A stretch of 64,000 bases of DNA, from NCBI RefSeq assembly GCF_026250525.1, contig NZ_CP111056.1:1-64000 (forward strand), written 5' to 3'. The DNA comes from Chondrinema litorale (lineage in GTDB: Bacteria > Bacteroidota > Bacteroidia > Cytophagales > Flammeovirgaceae). Position numbers and translations under genes: made by a program. This document shows positions 1-7,933 of this stretch, piece by piece. The notes below the pieces were generated by a model. The model saw only the letters and a program-made list of their open reading frames with translations. It had not been told where the DNA came from and searched no databases. The first letter of the stretch is position 1. Each line of letters starts with the position of its first letter.

Positions 1-744
1 TAAAATAGGTATGATTGCCATACTGCATACCTGGGGCCAGAACTTGAGCCTCCACCCGCATTTACACTGCATCGTTCCCGGTGGAGCCCTGAGCGGATCA
101 GGGAAGTGGAAACCCGCAAAGAACAAGGGCAAATACCTGTTCAATGTAAAGGCTATGAGTCCTGTTTTTAGGGCTAAATATGTGACCTCCCTCAGAAAAA
201 GTGACGCTCAACTCCCACAGGAAACCTACGATCGAGTATTCAGCAAAAAGTGGGTGGTTTTTGCTAAAAGACCTTTTTCCTGTCCTAAAAACGTGATAGA
301 ATACCTAGGCAGATACACACATCCGGAGTGGAACTCAAGATTGCCATCAGCAATCACCGGATACAAGGTATAGATCATCAAAAAAAGCAGGTGATCTTTA
401 CCGCCAAAGATTATAAAAAGGGGGGCAAAAAGACAACCGTCAAACTCTCTACAAAAGAGTTTGTCAGGCGGTTTACATTGCACATTTTACCGAAAGGGTT
501 TACCCGGATACGACACTATGGTATTTTGAGTAGTAGTTGGAAAAAGGGGAAACTGCCTCAACTGCAAATAGCTCTTGCTACCAAGGTATTAACCCCGATA
601 CTTCCTAAAGAACCGCTTTTACACCGCCAATGTCCCAGCTGTAAAACAGGCCGGTTACATACGGTCTTACTTTTTGATGTCCGTGGCCCACCAAAGGATT
701 GGCAGCGATTACTTACTGATAAAAAACTTCTGTTGAACTCTTGA
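1..744 (+). pseudogene. IS91-family transposase, frameshifted and cut by the window edge
   Basis: The first frame is open from the left edge and reads HTWGQNLSLHPHLHCIVPGG, the histidine-rich catalytic-domain signature of IS91-type (HUH/Y2) transposases. It runs to VIEYLGRYTH and then goes out of frame, ending at 373. The family sequence resumes in another frame as KIAISNHRI and continues to the C-terminal zinc-ribbon-like CPSCKTGRLHT and FDVRGPP, stopping at 744. The join between GRYTH and KIAISNHRI contains about 14 extra bases (near 322-336), which would explain the shift. The N-terminal part lies outside the window. The copy is probably non-functional unless frameshifting rescues it. Family assignment is firm; the exact lesion is inferred from memory of the family consensus. 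Confidence 0.85.
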
Positions 745-910
745 AAAAACTACGATCAGTAGCCTGGCCTTGCTATGTCCAAACAGGAAAAATATAGCCT
801 AAAAGGTCCCTGAAATCAACAAATGGAAATGAATATGGTAGAAAAAGTAGCAATGAAAGAAAGGGTAAAGTCAAAATGGTCTCAAGTATAACTCAGTAAA
901 AACTACTCAA

Positions 911-995
911 AATAACGTATTCCCCATAGCTGGCACCTGATTCGTCAACACTGCATTCAGCTTTGGCCTATCGGCAAGCCGAATACTTAGTTATT
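911..995. repeat. Interrupted inverted repeat after the IS91-type gene
   Basis: AATAACGTATTC (911-922) is mirrored by GAATACTTAGTTATT (981-995) with a three-base insertion in the right arm. A small perfect hairpin, TCGGC-AA-GCCGA, sits at 971-982 inside it. The structure lies between the transposase remnant and the first island gene and could be the 3' end (origin-type end) of the IS91-like element, or a terminator for the gene that ends at 1000. Neither role can be proven from sequence alone. Apart from this, 745-999 shows no coding signal. Confidence 0.4.
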
Positions 996-999
996 GCTT

Positions 1000-1554
1000 T
1001 TAGTTTTTTAGATTCCAGTGACTGTCGTTCCATTTTTTGAATAGCTTATTTACATCCAACTTCGAAATACTATCTTCTTCAACTTCTACTTCCAATCCCC
1101 TTATAAATTGAAAGATATCATCTGCTATTTTGCGGTTAAGATTCTTGTTATCCCAGTTTAACTGCCATATCTCGTCAATATTCTCTTGAGAGCAACCAAC
1201 ACACAAACCGCCACCACCAACTTCTCCCAAATGTCCTATTCTAACAATTTTATAATCTTCCCACTCTTCATATTTACCACCTCCATTCCAATCGATATAT
1301 ATTTCTTTCAATCCAATGAAGTTGGAAAAGTAAAGTGAGAGGTGATCAATTTTAAACTTAACACTACCTACTGGAATTACCTCGCAATCATGATCTGAAT
1401 ACTTATCCAGTTGTAGTTCTGACTCTACCTCAAACGTTTCAACAAATATTTTAAATTTTGGAGGGAGAATTAGGCCATATTCTTATTCAAGAGATTCAAA
1501 ATCTACTATAGATTGTATTGGTCTAGCTTTAAGAAGTTCAAATGATGTTTTCAT
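1000..1554 (-). pseudogene. SMI1/KNR4 (SUKH) family protein broken by one in-frame TAA
   Basis: Reading from the ATG at 1554, one frame runs through to 1000 (about 184 codons) with a single interruption, a TAA at 1483-1485 (codon 24). Both sides fit the SUKH fold: IVDFESLE before the stop, then EYGLILPPKFKIF, and later the glycine-rich core GEVGGGGLCVG followed by DEIWQLNWD. SUKH proteins are mainly immunity proteins of polymorphic toxin systems in bacteria. The alignment across the stop needs no frameshift, so a point mutation such as CAA, GAA or AAA to TAA is the simplest explanation. A shorter product could start at the ATG at 1311 but would lack the N-terminal part of the fold. Confidence 0.7.
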
Positions 1555-1737
1555 CGATAAAGGTCAATTCTAATAAGCACAATTAGACATAAAAAACAGC
1601 CAACTGCTTAAAATACTCAGTTACTTTAAATATATAATACCTCAAGTATAAAGGATTTTTAACCCTTTAAAAATTACTCTTAACGATTTGATATAGGCTG
1701 TTAGTAAAACAATTTCAAACGACTGGCATCATAGTAT

Positions 1738-2382
1738 TTATGATACAATTTCATACACAACAATCCAAAAAATTAGACCTGAATATGTTAAAAAGTGTAG
1801 CCCTCTTAAGCGAATGATATCGTAAACAAATAGTGATATCCATAGAATAAGCCATATGATTGGTGCCACTACTGCTGCATTTGTACCTGTATTCATTCCA
1901 ACTCTACTTAATAGAGGTTCCATCATTAAAAGAATAGCCACGAAAACGGAATGTTTATGTAGCTCAGGTTTATCCCTTTTAAAATATGACAAGCCTATGA
2001 GTAAAATAAAGACCGGAAAGAATATTCGGTTGGCTTTTCCAAAAAACGGTAGTTCTGAGTAGGGAACGTCAATAAAGTTTAGATAAGCTATACTTATAAT
2101 CACTAAAACTGCTATAAAAAAGCCCACAATACCTAGTCTTTTATGGGCTTTCACATTCAATTTCCGAATGTGATTGGTTTGAATTACAATAATTGTATAC
2201 CACGAGAACATAATCAATCCATGAATGACGTAAAACGGATTACTGTTGCTCTCTTGATGAACATCAAACAGATAGTTGTCCGAAAATGCTATAAGTCCAA
2301 TAATTAGAATAATGACACTTAAAACAAAATAATAGTTTTTTGTGTAAAAATTAGTTCTTTTTACTTTTTGGGTTTTATTCAT
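1738..2382 (-). CDS. Multi-pass membrane protein of unknown function
   Basis: This 214-residue protein has six or seven hydrophobic segments separated by short loops. The second segment is followed by TNHIRKLNVKAHKRLGIVGF, a pattern (H, R, HKRLG) shared with DUF2306-like predicted membrane proteins of Bacteroidota. A C-terminal GMNTGTNAAVVAP segment precedes the last two helices. No enzymatic motif is visible. It stands alone between a broken SUKH gene and a HEAT-repeat gene, all on the same strand. The start ATG at 2382 gives a basic N-terminus before the first helix. Membrane location is secure; the family link is a resemblance only. Confidence 0.7.
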   Translation of the reverse strand: MNKTQKVKRTNFYTKNYYFVLSVIILIIGLIAFSDNYLFDVHQESNSNPFYVIHGLIMFSWYTIIVIQTNHIRKLNVKAHKRLGIVGFFIAVLVIISIAYLNFIDVPYSELPFFGKANRIFFPVFILLIGLSYFKRDKPELHKHSVFVAILLMMEPLLSRVGMNTGTNAAVVAPIIWLILWISLFVYDIIRLRGLHFLTYSGLIFWIVVYEIVS

Positions 2383-2450
2383 GATCAGTTAAATTATTGC
2401 CAACAATTAGCTGTTTGTGTATGGCATGCAGGTATTTGAATTATTAATCA

Positions 2451-2464
2451 CACTAAATTTAGTG
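2451..2464. repeat. Perfect 14-base palindrome upstream of the membrane-protein gene
   Basis: CACTAAATTTAGTG is a perfect palindrome about 70 bases upstream of the start at 2382. In the plus direction it is followed by a T-rich tail. It could be an operator for the minus-strand gene or a weak terminator. Chance in AT-rich DNA is also possible. Confidence 0.3.
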
Positions 2465-2633
2465 ATTTTTAAATTCTTTTAAAATTCCTCTTAACTTTAT
2501 GAATGTAGGCGTACCTAAAAGGCAATGAAATGTTTGAATAATCTTTTATCGTTGAAAATGATTGCGGCAAGACTTATAAAGTATGTAGATGCCTTTTTAA
2601 AGATGATTTTGTGATTCTCGTTTTAAAAATTGT

Positions 2634-3149
2634 TTATTCATTGTTATTATATTTCTTTAGTCGATAGATCATCTCTTTACGAATTCCTAAATCGGCAGAC
2701 TGAGTATATTCTCGAATTAGTTCAATAGCCTCTTTGGTACCAATTTTATACAGAGCCCAACTAAACCACTTTGCAATTGCACTAGATTCAGAAGCAGTGT
2801 ATTCCAAAAAATCAAAATTCGATTCAAGTGCTTTCCTAATGTAAGGCACACTACTTGGATCCCCTATGTCTTGGATCGTTTTTGTAATTTCCTGATGGCG
2901 CCAATGATGAGGTATAATCATTAACTGATTCAAAATATTAAGGTATCTTTTATAATTGCCGGAAATCCAAATTAACTGAATCGCAAAATCTAGTTTTTCA
3001 GGATCTTGTTTATTAATAGTTTTAGTTATTTGAGATAATACATATTCGGAGTCTTCTTCCAAATCTACCCCAAATTTTCCCAAAAGGAGTTCAAGAGAAA
3101 TTTCTCCTAACTCATACTGTTCAATCAATTTCTCTTGTTTTCTTGTCAT
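2634..3149 (-). CDS. HEAT-repeat-like protein, immunity type
   Basis: A 171-residue all-helical protein. The C-terminal two thirds carry helix pairs of HEAT type: DIGDPSSVPYIRKALES, then SSAIAKWFSWALYKIGTKEA and a final helix pair ending IRKEMIYRLKKY. Such small HEAT proteins with the SVPYLRKAL and ALxKIGTxEA signatures recur among Bacteroidota toxin-immunity loci. No signal peptide or membrane segment is seen, so it should be cytoplasmic. It starts 12 bases after the stop of the upstream 357-residue gene (3162), so the two are likely co-transcribed. The HEAT assignment is good; the immunity role is inferred from neighbours. Confidence 0.7.
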   Translation of the reverse strand: MTRKQEKLIEQYELGEISLELLLGKFGVDLEEDSEYVLSQITKTINKQDPEKLDFAIQLIWISGNYKRYLNILNQLMIIPHHWRHQEITKTIQDIGDPSSVPYIRKALESNFDFLEYTASESSAIAKWFSWALYKIGTKEAIELIREYTQSADLGIRKEMIYRLKKYNNNE

Positions 3150-3161
3150 TTTTTGTTTCCG

Positions 3162-4235
3162 CTAATTTCTTTTCTGTCTTAAGAACAATCCTTTTTCACT
3201 GTATTCAATATCAAAGTTATTTTGTAATCTCAATCCTTGAAATGATGTATGTGTGGATAGTATTTCTTTAAGATTTTTTTCTGTAATATTTATGCCTTCA
3301 ACCGGACTAAGCTTGATGCTTACCAATTCAAATTTGCTCATTTTTTCATTGGATGTATCAATGGTTATTTCAACAATAACAGTGTTGCCTTCAAAGGCCA
3401 TTTGTGTGCCATAGGTTTCGTATTGGTGGTAATCTTGTAAAAACTTTAGACCTTCAAACTGGTTAAGCGGGAAGTAATTCTTAGGGTTGATACGTTCAAC
3501 GTTTTGGTGCTCAATAGCACTTTCTTCAACTGAATAAAATCGATAGTAGGATTTATCAATTGCCAATATTTCGAAAATATTTACTCCTTCAAACCAGTAG
3601 TTATCTAGCAGAATTACATCAGTAAATGATTCGCAATCTATTTCCGTTTTACTAAATATCTGAGATATTTCCTTTCTGTTTGCCAATACAAAATTAGATG
3701 AGACCATGTCCCATCCATCTAAATCCATTTTAGTCGCTATGGAAAACCAAGCCTGCTCAATAGAACCTGACTCATGCTGATTAACCTTGTATTCTTTTAT
3801 TTTTTTATTCTCATACAGGCTTGAAACATAGCTAACAGGGATGAGCTTCGGATTAGACTCAAAGTAAATACTCATCGACTTTTTAGTAAGTATTCTCTTT
3901 GTTTCTGATGCTTCAATTTTTTTAAAATCTGCATACTCAAAAAGTTCTACATTGTAGTATTTAATCTTTAGTCCCTCTTTAAAAAAGTCTGTTAAAATGT
4001 ATAAAAAGCTTCCTTTAGTATTTCCAACCTTAAAATAATAGTCAGTTTTAATTTTTAGAATGGCGTTTTGTTTATCCAATAATGTAAGCTCAAAAAAGCA
4101 CCCATCGTAATTGAATTTATGTAAACTTTCTAAGGTGATATTTCTAGTTGTTAAATACTCCCCCAATTGATCCCAGAAATCATCTGCAATTTTACATTCA
4201 TCAACTTTTATGATATACTCAAAAAATCTATTCAT
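3162..4235 (-). CDS. Unrecognised 357-residue cytoplasmic protein
   Basis: I do not recognise this protein. It is mixed alpha/beta, rich in Lys, Glu, Phe and Tyr, with no signal peptide, membrane segment or obvious catalytic motif. It opens MNRFFEYIIKVDECKIADDFW and ends in a beta-rich region with KFELVSIKLSPVEGINI. It lies directly upstream of the HEAT-repeat gene (12-base gap) and probably shares its transcript. Position in an island of SUKH and HEAT proteins suggests an immunity or toxin-associated role, but nothing in the sequence itself shows this. Confidence 0.6.
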   Translation of the reverse strand: MNRFFEYIIKVDECKIADDFWDQLGEYLTTRNITLESLHKFNYDGCFFELTLLDKQNAILKIKTDYYFKVGNTKGSFLYILTDFFKEGLKIKYYNVELFEYADFKKIEASETKRILTKKSMSIYFESNPKLIPVSYVSSLYENKKIKEYKVNQHESGSIEQAWFSIATKMDLDGWDMVSSNFVLANRKEISQIFSKTEIDCESFTDVILLDNYWFEGVNIFEILAIDKSYYRFYSVEESAIEHQNVERINPKNYFPLNQFEGLKFLQDYHQYETYGTQMAFEGNTVIVEITIDTSNEKMSKFELVSIKLSPVEGINITEKNLKEILSTHTSFQGLRLQNNFDIEYSEKGLFLRQKRN

Positions 4236-4326
4236 AATAGTATGTTACGATTGATATATAATTGTTGCCTACTTCCTACCCGATTACAGAAGTTATACTC
4301 TTAAAATTATTATTATGCATAATCTG

Positions 4327-4905
4327 TTATTCACCTTTCCATTTTCCGGTTTTCTTTAATAATTCAATCATCTTTGGAGATGGAGTATGTGTTATATCTT
4401 TAATAACACCTTTGTCATAATCAATAAAATGTTCAATTATTGACTCTATAAACGACATAAAATCGTTCGATACCAAATGCGTAATTTGCAATAGCAACTC
4501 CTCATGAAACCAATAATTAATGGTGTATGTACCATTTTTATTAATTAAAAATCCTATGTAATCACCTAAACAACCTTCGATGAAAGGGATAAAATTAGCT
4601 GGAAACTGGTCATCATACATTTTTAAGATTTCACTTATTGAGTTGTGAGAATCATCCCATTTTAAAAATCTGCCAATTGGAGTATAATTATTTTCAATCG
4701 TGATTCTGGGTATTTCTGAAACACCAACAGCATAAACATCAGACATTATCGATATAGCTCCATAAGATTTTATAAAATCAATGTATGAACTTGGAGCCTT
4801 AAAGTTTTTAGACAAGAATAACTCTTTTACCTCACTTTCTTCTTGAGCAGTAGGAAAATAATCAACCTTTTTTTCAAAAGATTCTATGTTCTGATAAGTC
4901 TTCAT
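4327..4905 (-). CDS. SMI1/KNR4 (SUKH) family protein
   Basis: A 192-residue cytoplasmic protein with the SUKH pattern: an N-terminal helix (EEESEVKELFL-like region), then KAPSSYIDFIKSYGAISI, where family members have P..Y..F...nG, a WDDSH segment, the FIPFIEGCLGDYIGFLIN core (typical P-f-a..-GD.ig.d), and a C-terminal helix FMSFIESIIEHFI. It is intact, unlike the SUKH gene ending at 1000. SUKH domains bind and neutralise toxins in contact-dependent and polymorphic toxin systems. No cognate toxin gene is present in the window, so this would be an orphan immunity gene. Confidence 0.8.
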   Translation of the reverse strand: MKTYQNIESFEKKVDYFPTAQEESEVKELFLSKNFKAPSSYIDFIKSYGAISIMSDVYAVGVSEIPRITIENNYTPIGRFLKWDDSHNSISEILKMYDDQFPANFIPFIEGCLGDYIGFLINKNGTYTINYWFHEELLLQITHLVSNDFMSFIESIIEHFIDYDKGVIKDITHTPSPKMIELLKKTGKWKGE

Positions 4906-4964
4906 ATTATTGGCTAACCGTATTATACTAACTTGATCTCTGCAATGCTATCAGTTTAACAACT

Positions 4965-5399
4965 TTATGTATTATATATCGCTGTTTTGTTATTCAATGC
5001 ATACAACAAACTAATAAAGCTATCATCATCTTTAATCTTGAATGTTTTTCTTTCAAATAAGTTTTCTGAATTGGTGTATCGAATGGAAACAGCGTGAAAA
5101 GGCTTAGCATTATTAAACTCGACATTATCTACACAGGAAAGATCTAATCTAAATGTCGAAATATTCTTTGCAGAAAAGTTCTTTTGAATATTTAACTCAA
5201 TAAAATCATCCTCAAGGTTGATATTATGTACATAATACTCCTTTTTAAGCATAATAAAGATTCCAAAAATAGCTAAACTTAAACAAAGTATAATTAGAAT
5301 AAATCTCCAATCACTAGGCTCTTTAATAATAAATGCAATTGCTATGATCGGAGCAATTTTTAGATCATAAAATTTATCTTTCAGTATATCGGTTATCAT
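4965..5399 (-). CDS. Small membrane protein with PH-like C-terminal domain
   Basis: This 144-residue protein has two hydrophobic segments near the N-terminus (about residues 15-26 and 32-50), followed by a soluble region of about 90 residues rich in beta strands (DFIELNIQKNF, FRLDLSCVDNVEF, HAVSIRYTNSENLFERKTF) and a final helix. That layout resembles small bacterial PH-domain membrane proteins and DUF-type proteins often found beside immunity genes. No catalytic motif is seen. The ATG at 5399 is preceded by an AT-rich stretch without a clear ribosome site. The PH-like statement rests on strand pattern only. Confidence 0.55.
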   Translation of the reverse strand: MITDILKDKFYDLKIAPIIAIAFIIKEPSDWRFILIILCLSLAIFGIFIMLKKEYYVHNINLEDDFIELNIQKNFSAKNISTFRLDLSCVDNVEFNNAKPFHAVSIRYTNSENLFERKTFKIKDDDSFISLLYALNNKTAIYNT

Positions 5400-5714
5400 T
5401 GAAGTTGTCTAAAGTAGTTATACTGTAAAAATGCTTTTATCCAAAATATTATTCTTTTCCTGAAAAAGACCTGTAATCTTATATTTTCGAGTTTGAAAAA
5501 AAAGCTATCATTTGAGGGAAGTAGAATTTTGAAAAGTAGTTAACAAAACAAATAATCCATTTTTAGTAATTATGCCAAATTATATATAAATCAACTAGAT
5601 TAATTTTTTATTTTAGACAACTTCATTATTAAAAATTCTATTTATAAAGTAACTGCGGGTGAGGAGAAAGCTTTCAATTTTCTATCTAAACAGTATCGTT
5701 GTTCTTTAATGTAA
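5400..5714. other. Intergenic spacer, AT-rich, with a possible sigma-factor-like coding scrap
   Basis: There is no intact gene here. On the plus strand the codons at 5640-5714 read YKVTAGEEKAFNFLSKQYRC and end in TAA at 5712-5714. This resembles the start of region 2 of ECF sigma factors, but no start and no downstream remainder exist. The rest is AT-rich with no recognisable motif. Confidence 0.3.
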
Positions 5715-6347
5715 TTATTTATTCTTTTTAAATTCAGGAGTACATAGATTACCCGTGGCTCCACTTGTATAATTTAAAACTATATTTTCTTTATAAAACA
5801 TACTCATACAATTATCAGAATACTCTTCTTGTTGTTCCGCAGTAAGATTTTTATCAAATACTGAAAAACTCAATAATGCCATTCCACTAAATCCGTATTC
5901 TATTTCTACTGGTTTCCTATTGCAAATTCCAATACAATTTGCTCTCTCTAGCTTATTATATAATTCACTCAATGTTTCTCTGTTCCAGTTTAGTTTATTT
6001 TCAACTAATTCTAAAGATTTTGTTGTATCACCATATTTTTTTTCATTTTTGGATTGAGGTGGTTCTTTATAGTTATCCAAATCGACATTCCACTGACTAA
6101 ATAAAGTTTCTCTCTTCGTTGAATCCCCAATTGGTTGGTAAACAAATAAGTCTATATTAGTCGATGAATTATATTGAATCCTGACAATCCAGTTTGCTGG
6201 AACGATTTCATTAAAGTAATTTTTCAATTCCGTTATTTCATTCGATTTTTCATCAATGTTATACTTCATTCCCTGAATTGAAGCCATCCCACAACTTGAA
6301 ATGAATATTGGAATAATTAGAATATTTATCAGATGATTTAGTCTCAT
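5715..6347 (-). CDS. Lipoprotein of unknown function
   Basis: A 210-residue protein with a clear lipoprotein signal: a hydrophobic stretch ending IPIFISSCG, with the lipid-modified cysteine at residue 19. The mature part is mixed alpha/beta and contains three more cysteines (CIGIC near residue 138 and CMSMF/NLCTPEF near the C-terminus) that could form disulfides outside the cytoplasm. I recognise no domain. It sits between the small membrane protein and the duplicated-domain protein on the same strand, with more than 80 bases on each side, so separate transcription is possible. Confidence 0.65.
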   Translation of the reverse strand: MRLNHLINILIIPIFISSCGMASIQGMKYNIDEKSNEITELKNYFNEIVPANWIVRIQYNSSTNIDLFVYQPIGDSTKRETLFSQWNVDLDNYKEPPQSKNEKKYGDTTKSLELVENKLNWNRETLSELYNKLERANCIGICNRKPVEIEYGFSGMALLSFSVFDKNLTAEQQEEYSDNCMSMFYKENIVLNYTSGATGNLCTPEFKKNK

Positions 6348-6433
6348 TTATTTCTGCTTCAAGGTATCTATAAATGCATGTATCTGTAGCTTATGCGATA
6401 ATATAATGCAGCTATAATTTCATGCAATTTGTT

Positions 6434-7444
6434 TTATTCTTTTTTCGGTTTTGGGATGTTAATAGATGGAAGCTTGTCTCCCATTTGCTTTGCAACTTGG
6501 TAATGCGACCAATTTTCTATTTCCTGCTCCCCATAGATAATCATTCTAACTTCTGTATCCTTTACATCCATATCACCAACATACATTCTTTCATGTTCAG
6601 GAATATTTTCATAAACTTCTTTTAATTTCTCTTTCAATGTTTCTGTTGGATTATCCATATACTGTTTATATACCTCTCTGCATACATCAAGATTTGAAGG
6701 CTCACCTCTTAATACCCTAATTGTATCCTTCACCTCAAGAAGCTTTTCTGAAATCTTTTCGGAGTAATTTTCTTCCTGAATCTTGAATTTCCCCAATCCC
6801 AAAATATGCACCTGTGCTCCAATAGGTAATTCAGATAAAACTTTGCCTTCAGAAATCATTTCTTCAAATTGAGCTAATGTTAGCTCAAAAGGTTCTTCAA
6901 ATCGGTTAACTATAATTGAATCTTCTCTATAAATATCAAATCTTACTAAATGATATTCACTGTTGGCATCCAACAAAAAAAGGTTTATTCCTTCACCTTT
7001 AATTCTCTCAGGAAACGGATCGTTGGGTACTCGCTTCTTTTCTTTATAGGTTTTACCTTTTCCGCTTTCACCAATCCTAATACCATTCACTTTCTTTTCT
7101 GAATAAGTATAAAGATTAGTAAGATTTGGGTTCAGTTGTTTCACGATTGACCACACGTAGTCTATAAATGAATCCTTGTCATAATTCCATGAACCTTCAT
7201 TTATAGTCCAGCTCCCAAGACTATGAATTGAAATTTCACTACCATTAGGAATACTTACAGATACCCAACCTCTTTGCACATCCTTTTTAAAGTGTTCAAA
7301 ATCTTCGAAGTTCCAACACTCTACTCGACCATCCTCGTAGACCTCTAGATCAACAAAAAAATATGTCCCATTTTTTATAATTCCTGGTATTGATACACCT
7401 TCAATTATTTTACTCCGATAAGTTTTAGGAAGATTGAAATTCAT
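6434..7444 (-). CDS. Cytoplasmic protein with two copies of an uncharacterised domain
   Basis: This 336-residue protein contains an internal duplication. Copy A (about residues 26-85) reads FFVDLEVYEDGRVECWNFED, then a helix, then IPNGSEISIHSLGSWTI. Copy B (about 162-227) reads HLVRFDIYREDSIIVNRFEE, then a helix, then LPIGAQVHILGLGKFKI. Both share the order strand - acidic loop - helix - (I/L)P.G(S/A).(I/V).I..LG. The C-terminal 100 residues are helical and charged. There is no signal peptide. I recall similar single domains as DUFs in Bacteroidota immunity neighbourhoods, but cannot name the family with certainty. The function is unknown. Confidence 0.65.
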   Translation of the reverse strand: MNFNLPKTYRSKIIEGVSIPGIIKNGTYFFVDLEVYEDGRVECWNFEDFEHFKKDVQRGWVSVSIPNGSEISIHSLGSWTINEGSWNYDKDSFIDYVWSIVKQLNPNLTNLYTYSEKKVNGIRIGESGKGKTYKEKKRVPNDPFPERIKGEGINLFLLDANSEYHLVRFDIYREDSIIVNRFEEPFELTLAQFEEMISEGKVLSELPIGAQVHILGLGKFKIQEENYSEKISEKLLEVKDTIRVLRGEPSNLDVCREVYKQYMDNPTETLKEKLKEVYENIPEHERMYVGDMDVKDTEVRMIIYGEQEIENWSHYQVAKQMGDKLPSINIPKPKKE

Positions 7445-7872
7445 TTTATTCAGATATAAACTACAAAACCCAAATATAGAGCTGTATTTCTAGACAATTA
7501 ACAATCTAAGTTAATATTCCTTTATTCAAACTACTAAGTAGTGACTTTCACTATTCCGTTAATCATATACACTTTCTTACCTAAAGATCACGTTGGCTTG
7601 AATTAATTATTTGATAGCTTTTTTGCTATTTCTTTTTCATAAAAGTTGTAATAATATCTCTCGCTCATTAGAGTTAATCTTAGCTCCTAAGCTATCTAAA
7701 ATTAATTTTTCATTTTCTTTCTATCAATGTAATCAAAATCAGCACTTTGAGCATAACTATGGTGAATAATCAACAACAAAAGGAAATCGATAAATAAAAT
7801 CTTAATTTGATATTTAATTGATAACGCAAAACGATTCAATCGCATAATTATATTAGCAAAATATGGGACAAT
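7445..7872. other. Gene-free stretch holding a decayed small ORF
   Basis: There is no intact gene of normal size between the duplicated-domain gene and the IS3 element. The only structure found is the broken minus-strand ORF at 7603-7845, listed separately. The remainder is AT-rich, with no clear promoter or hairpin. Confidence 0.5.
7603..7845 (-). pseudogene. Decayed small secreted protein
   Basis: From an ATG at 7845 the minus strand reads a basic N-terminus, a hydrophobic core (ILFIDFLLLLII) and an apparent signal-peptidase site HSYAQS-AD, then DFDYIDRKKM and a stop at 7702-7704. The message appears to continue in the next frame as EKLILDSLGAKINSNEREIL and then in the third as NFYEKEIAKKLSNN, stopping at 7603-7605. 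Two single-base shifts would join these into one exported protein of about 80 residues. Alternatively, only the 47-codon ORF is real. The element next door (IS3, starting 7873) may have disrupted its promoter. Confidence 0.35.
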
Positions 7873-7933
7873 TGAAACTCCTACCTTTAGGTTTACAAAA
7901 GAAACGGCTCAAATAAATGAATATATTTGAGAT

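Noticed and set aside
911..995. Integron attC-like site
   Set aside because: The outer arms do not fit the GTTRRRY/RYYYAAC core sites and no integrase or repeated attC is present; kept only as an inverted repeat.
1856..2062. Short plus-strand open frame inside the membrane-protein gene
   Set aside because: It is antisense to a gene with clear membrane helices and has no supporting signal.
1000..7872. Stop-codon reassignment or selenocysteine-type recoding to explain in-frame stops
   Set aside because: Both interrupted genes use TAA, other genes use TAA as a normal stop, and no recoding structure is visible; simple nonsense mutations suffice.
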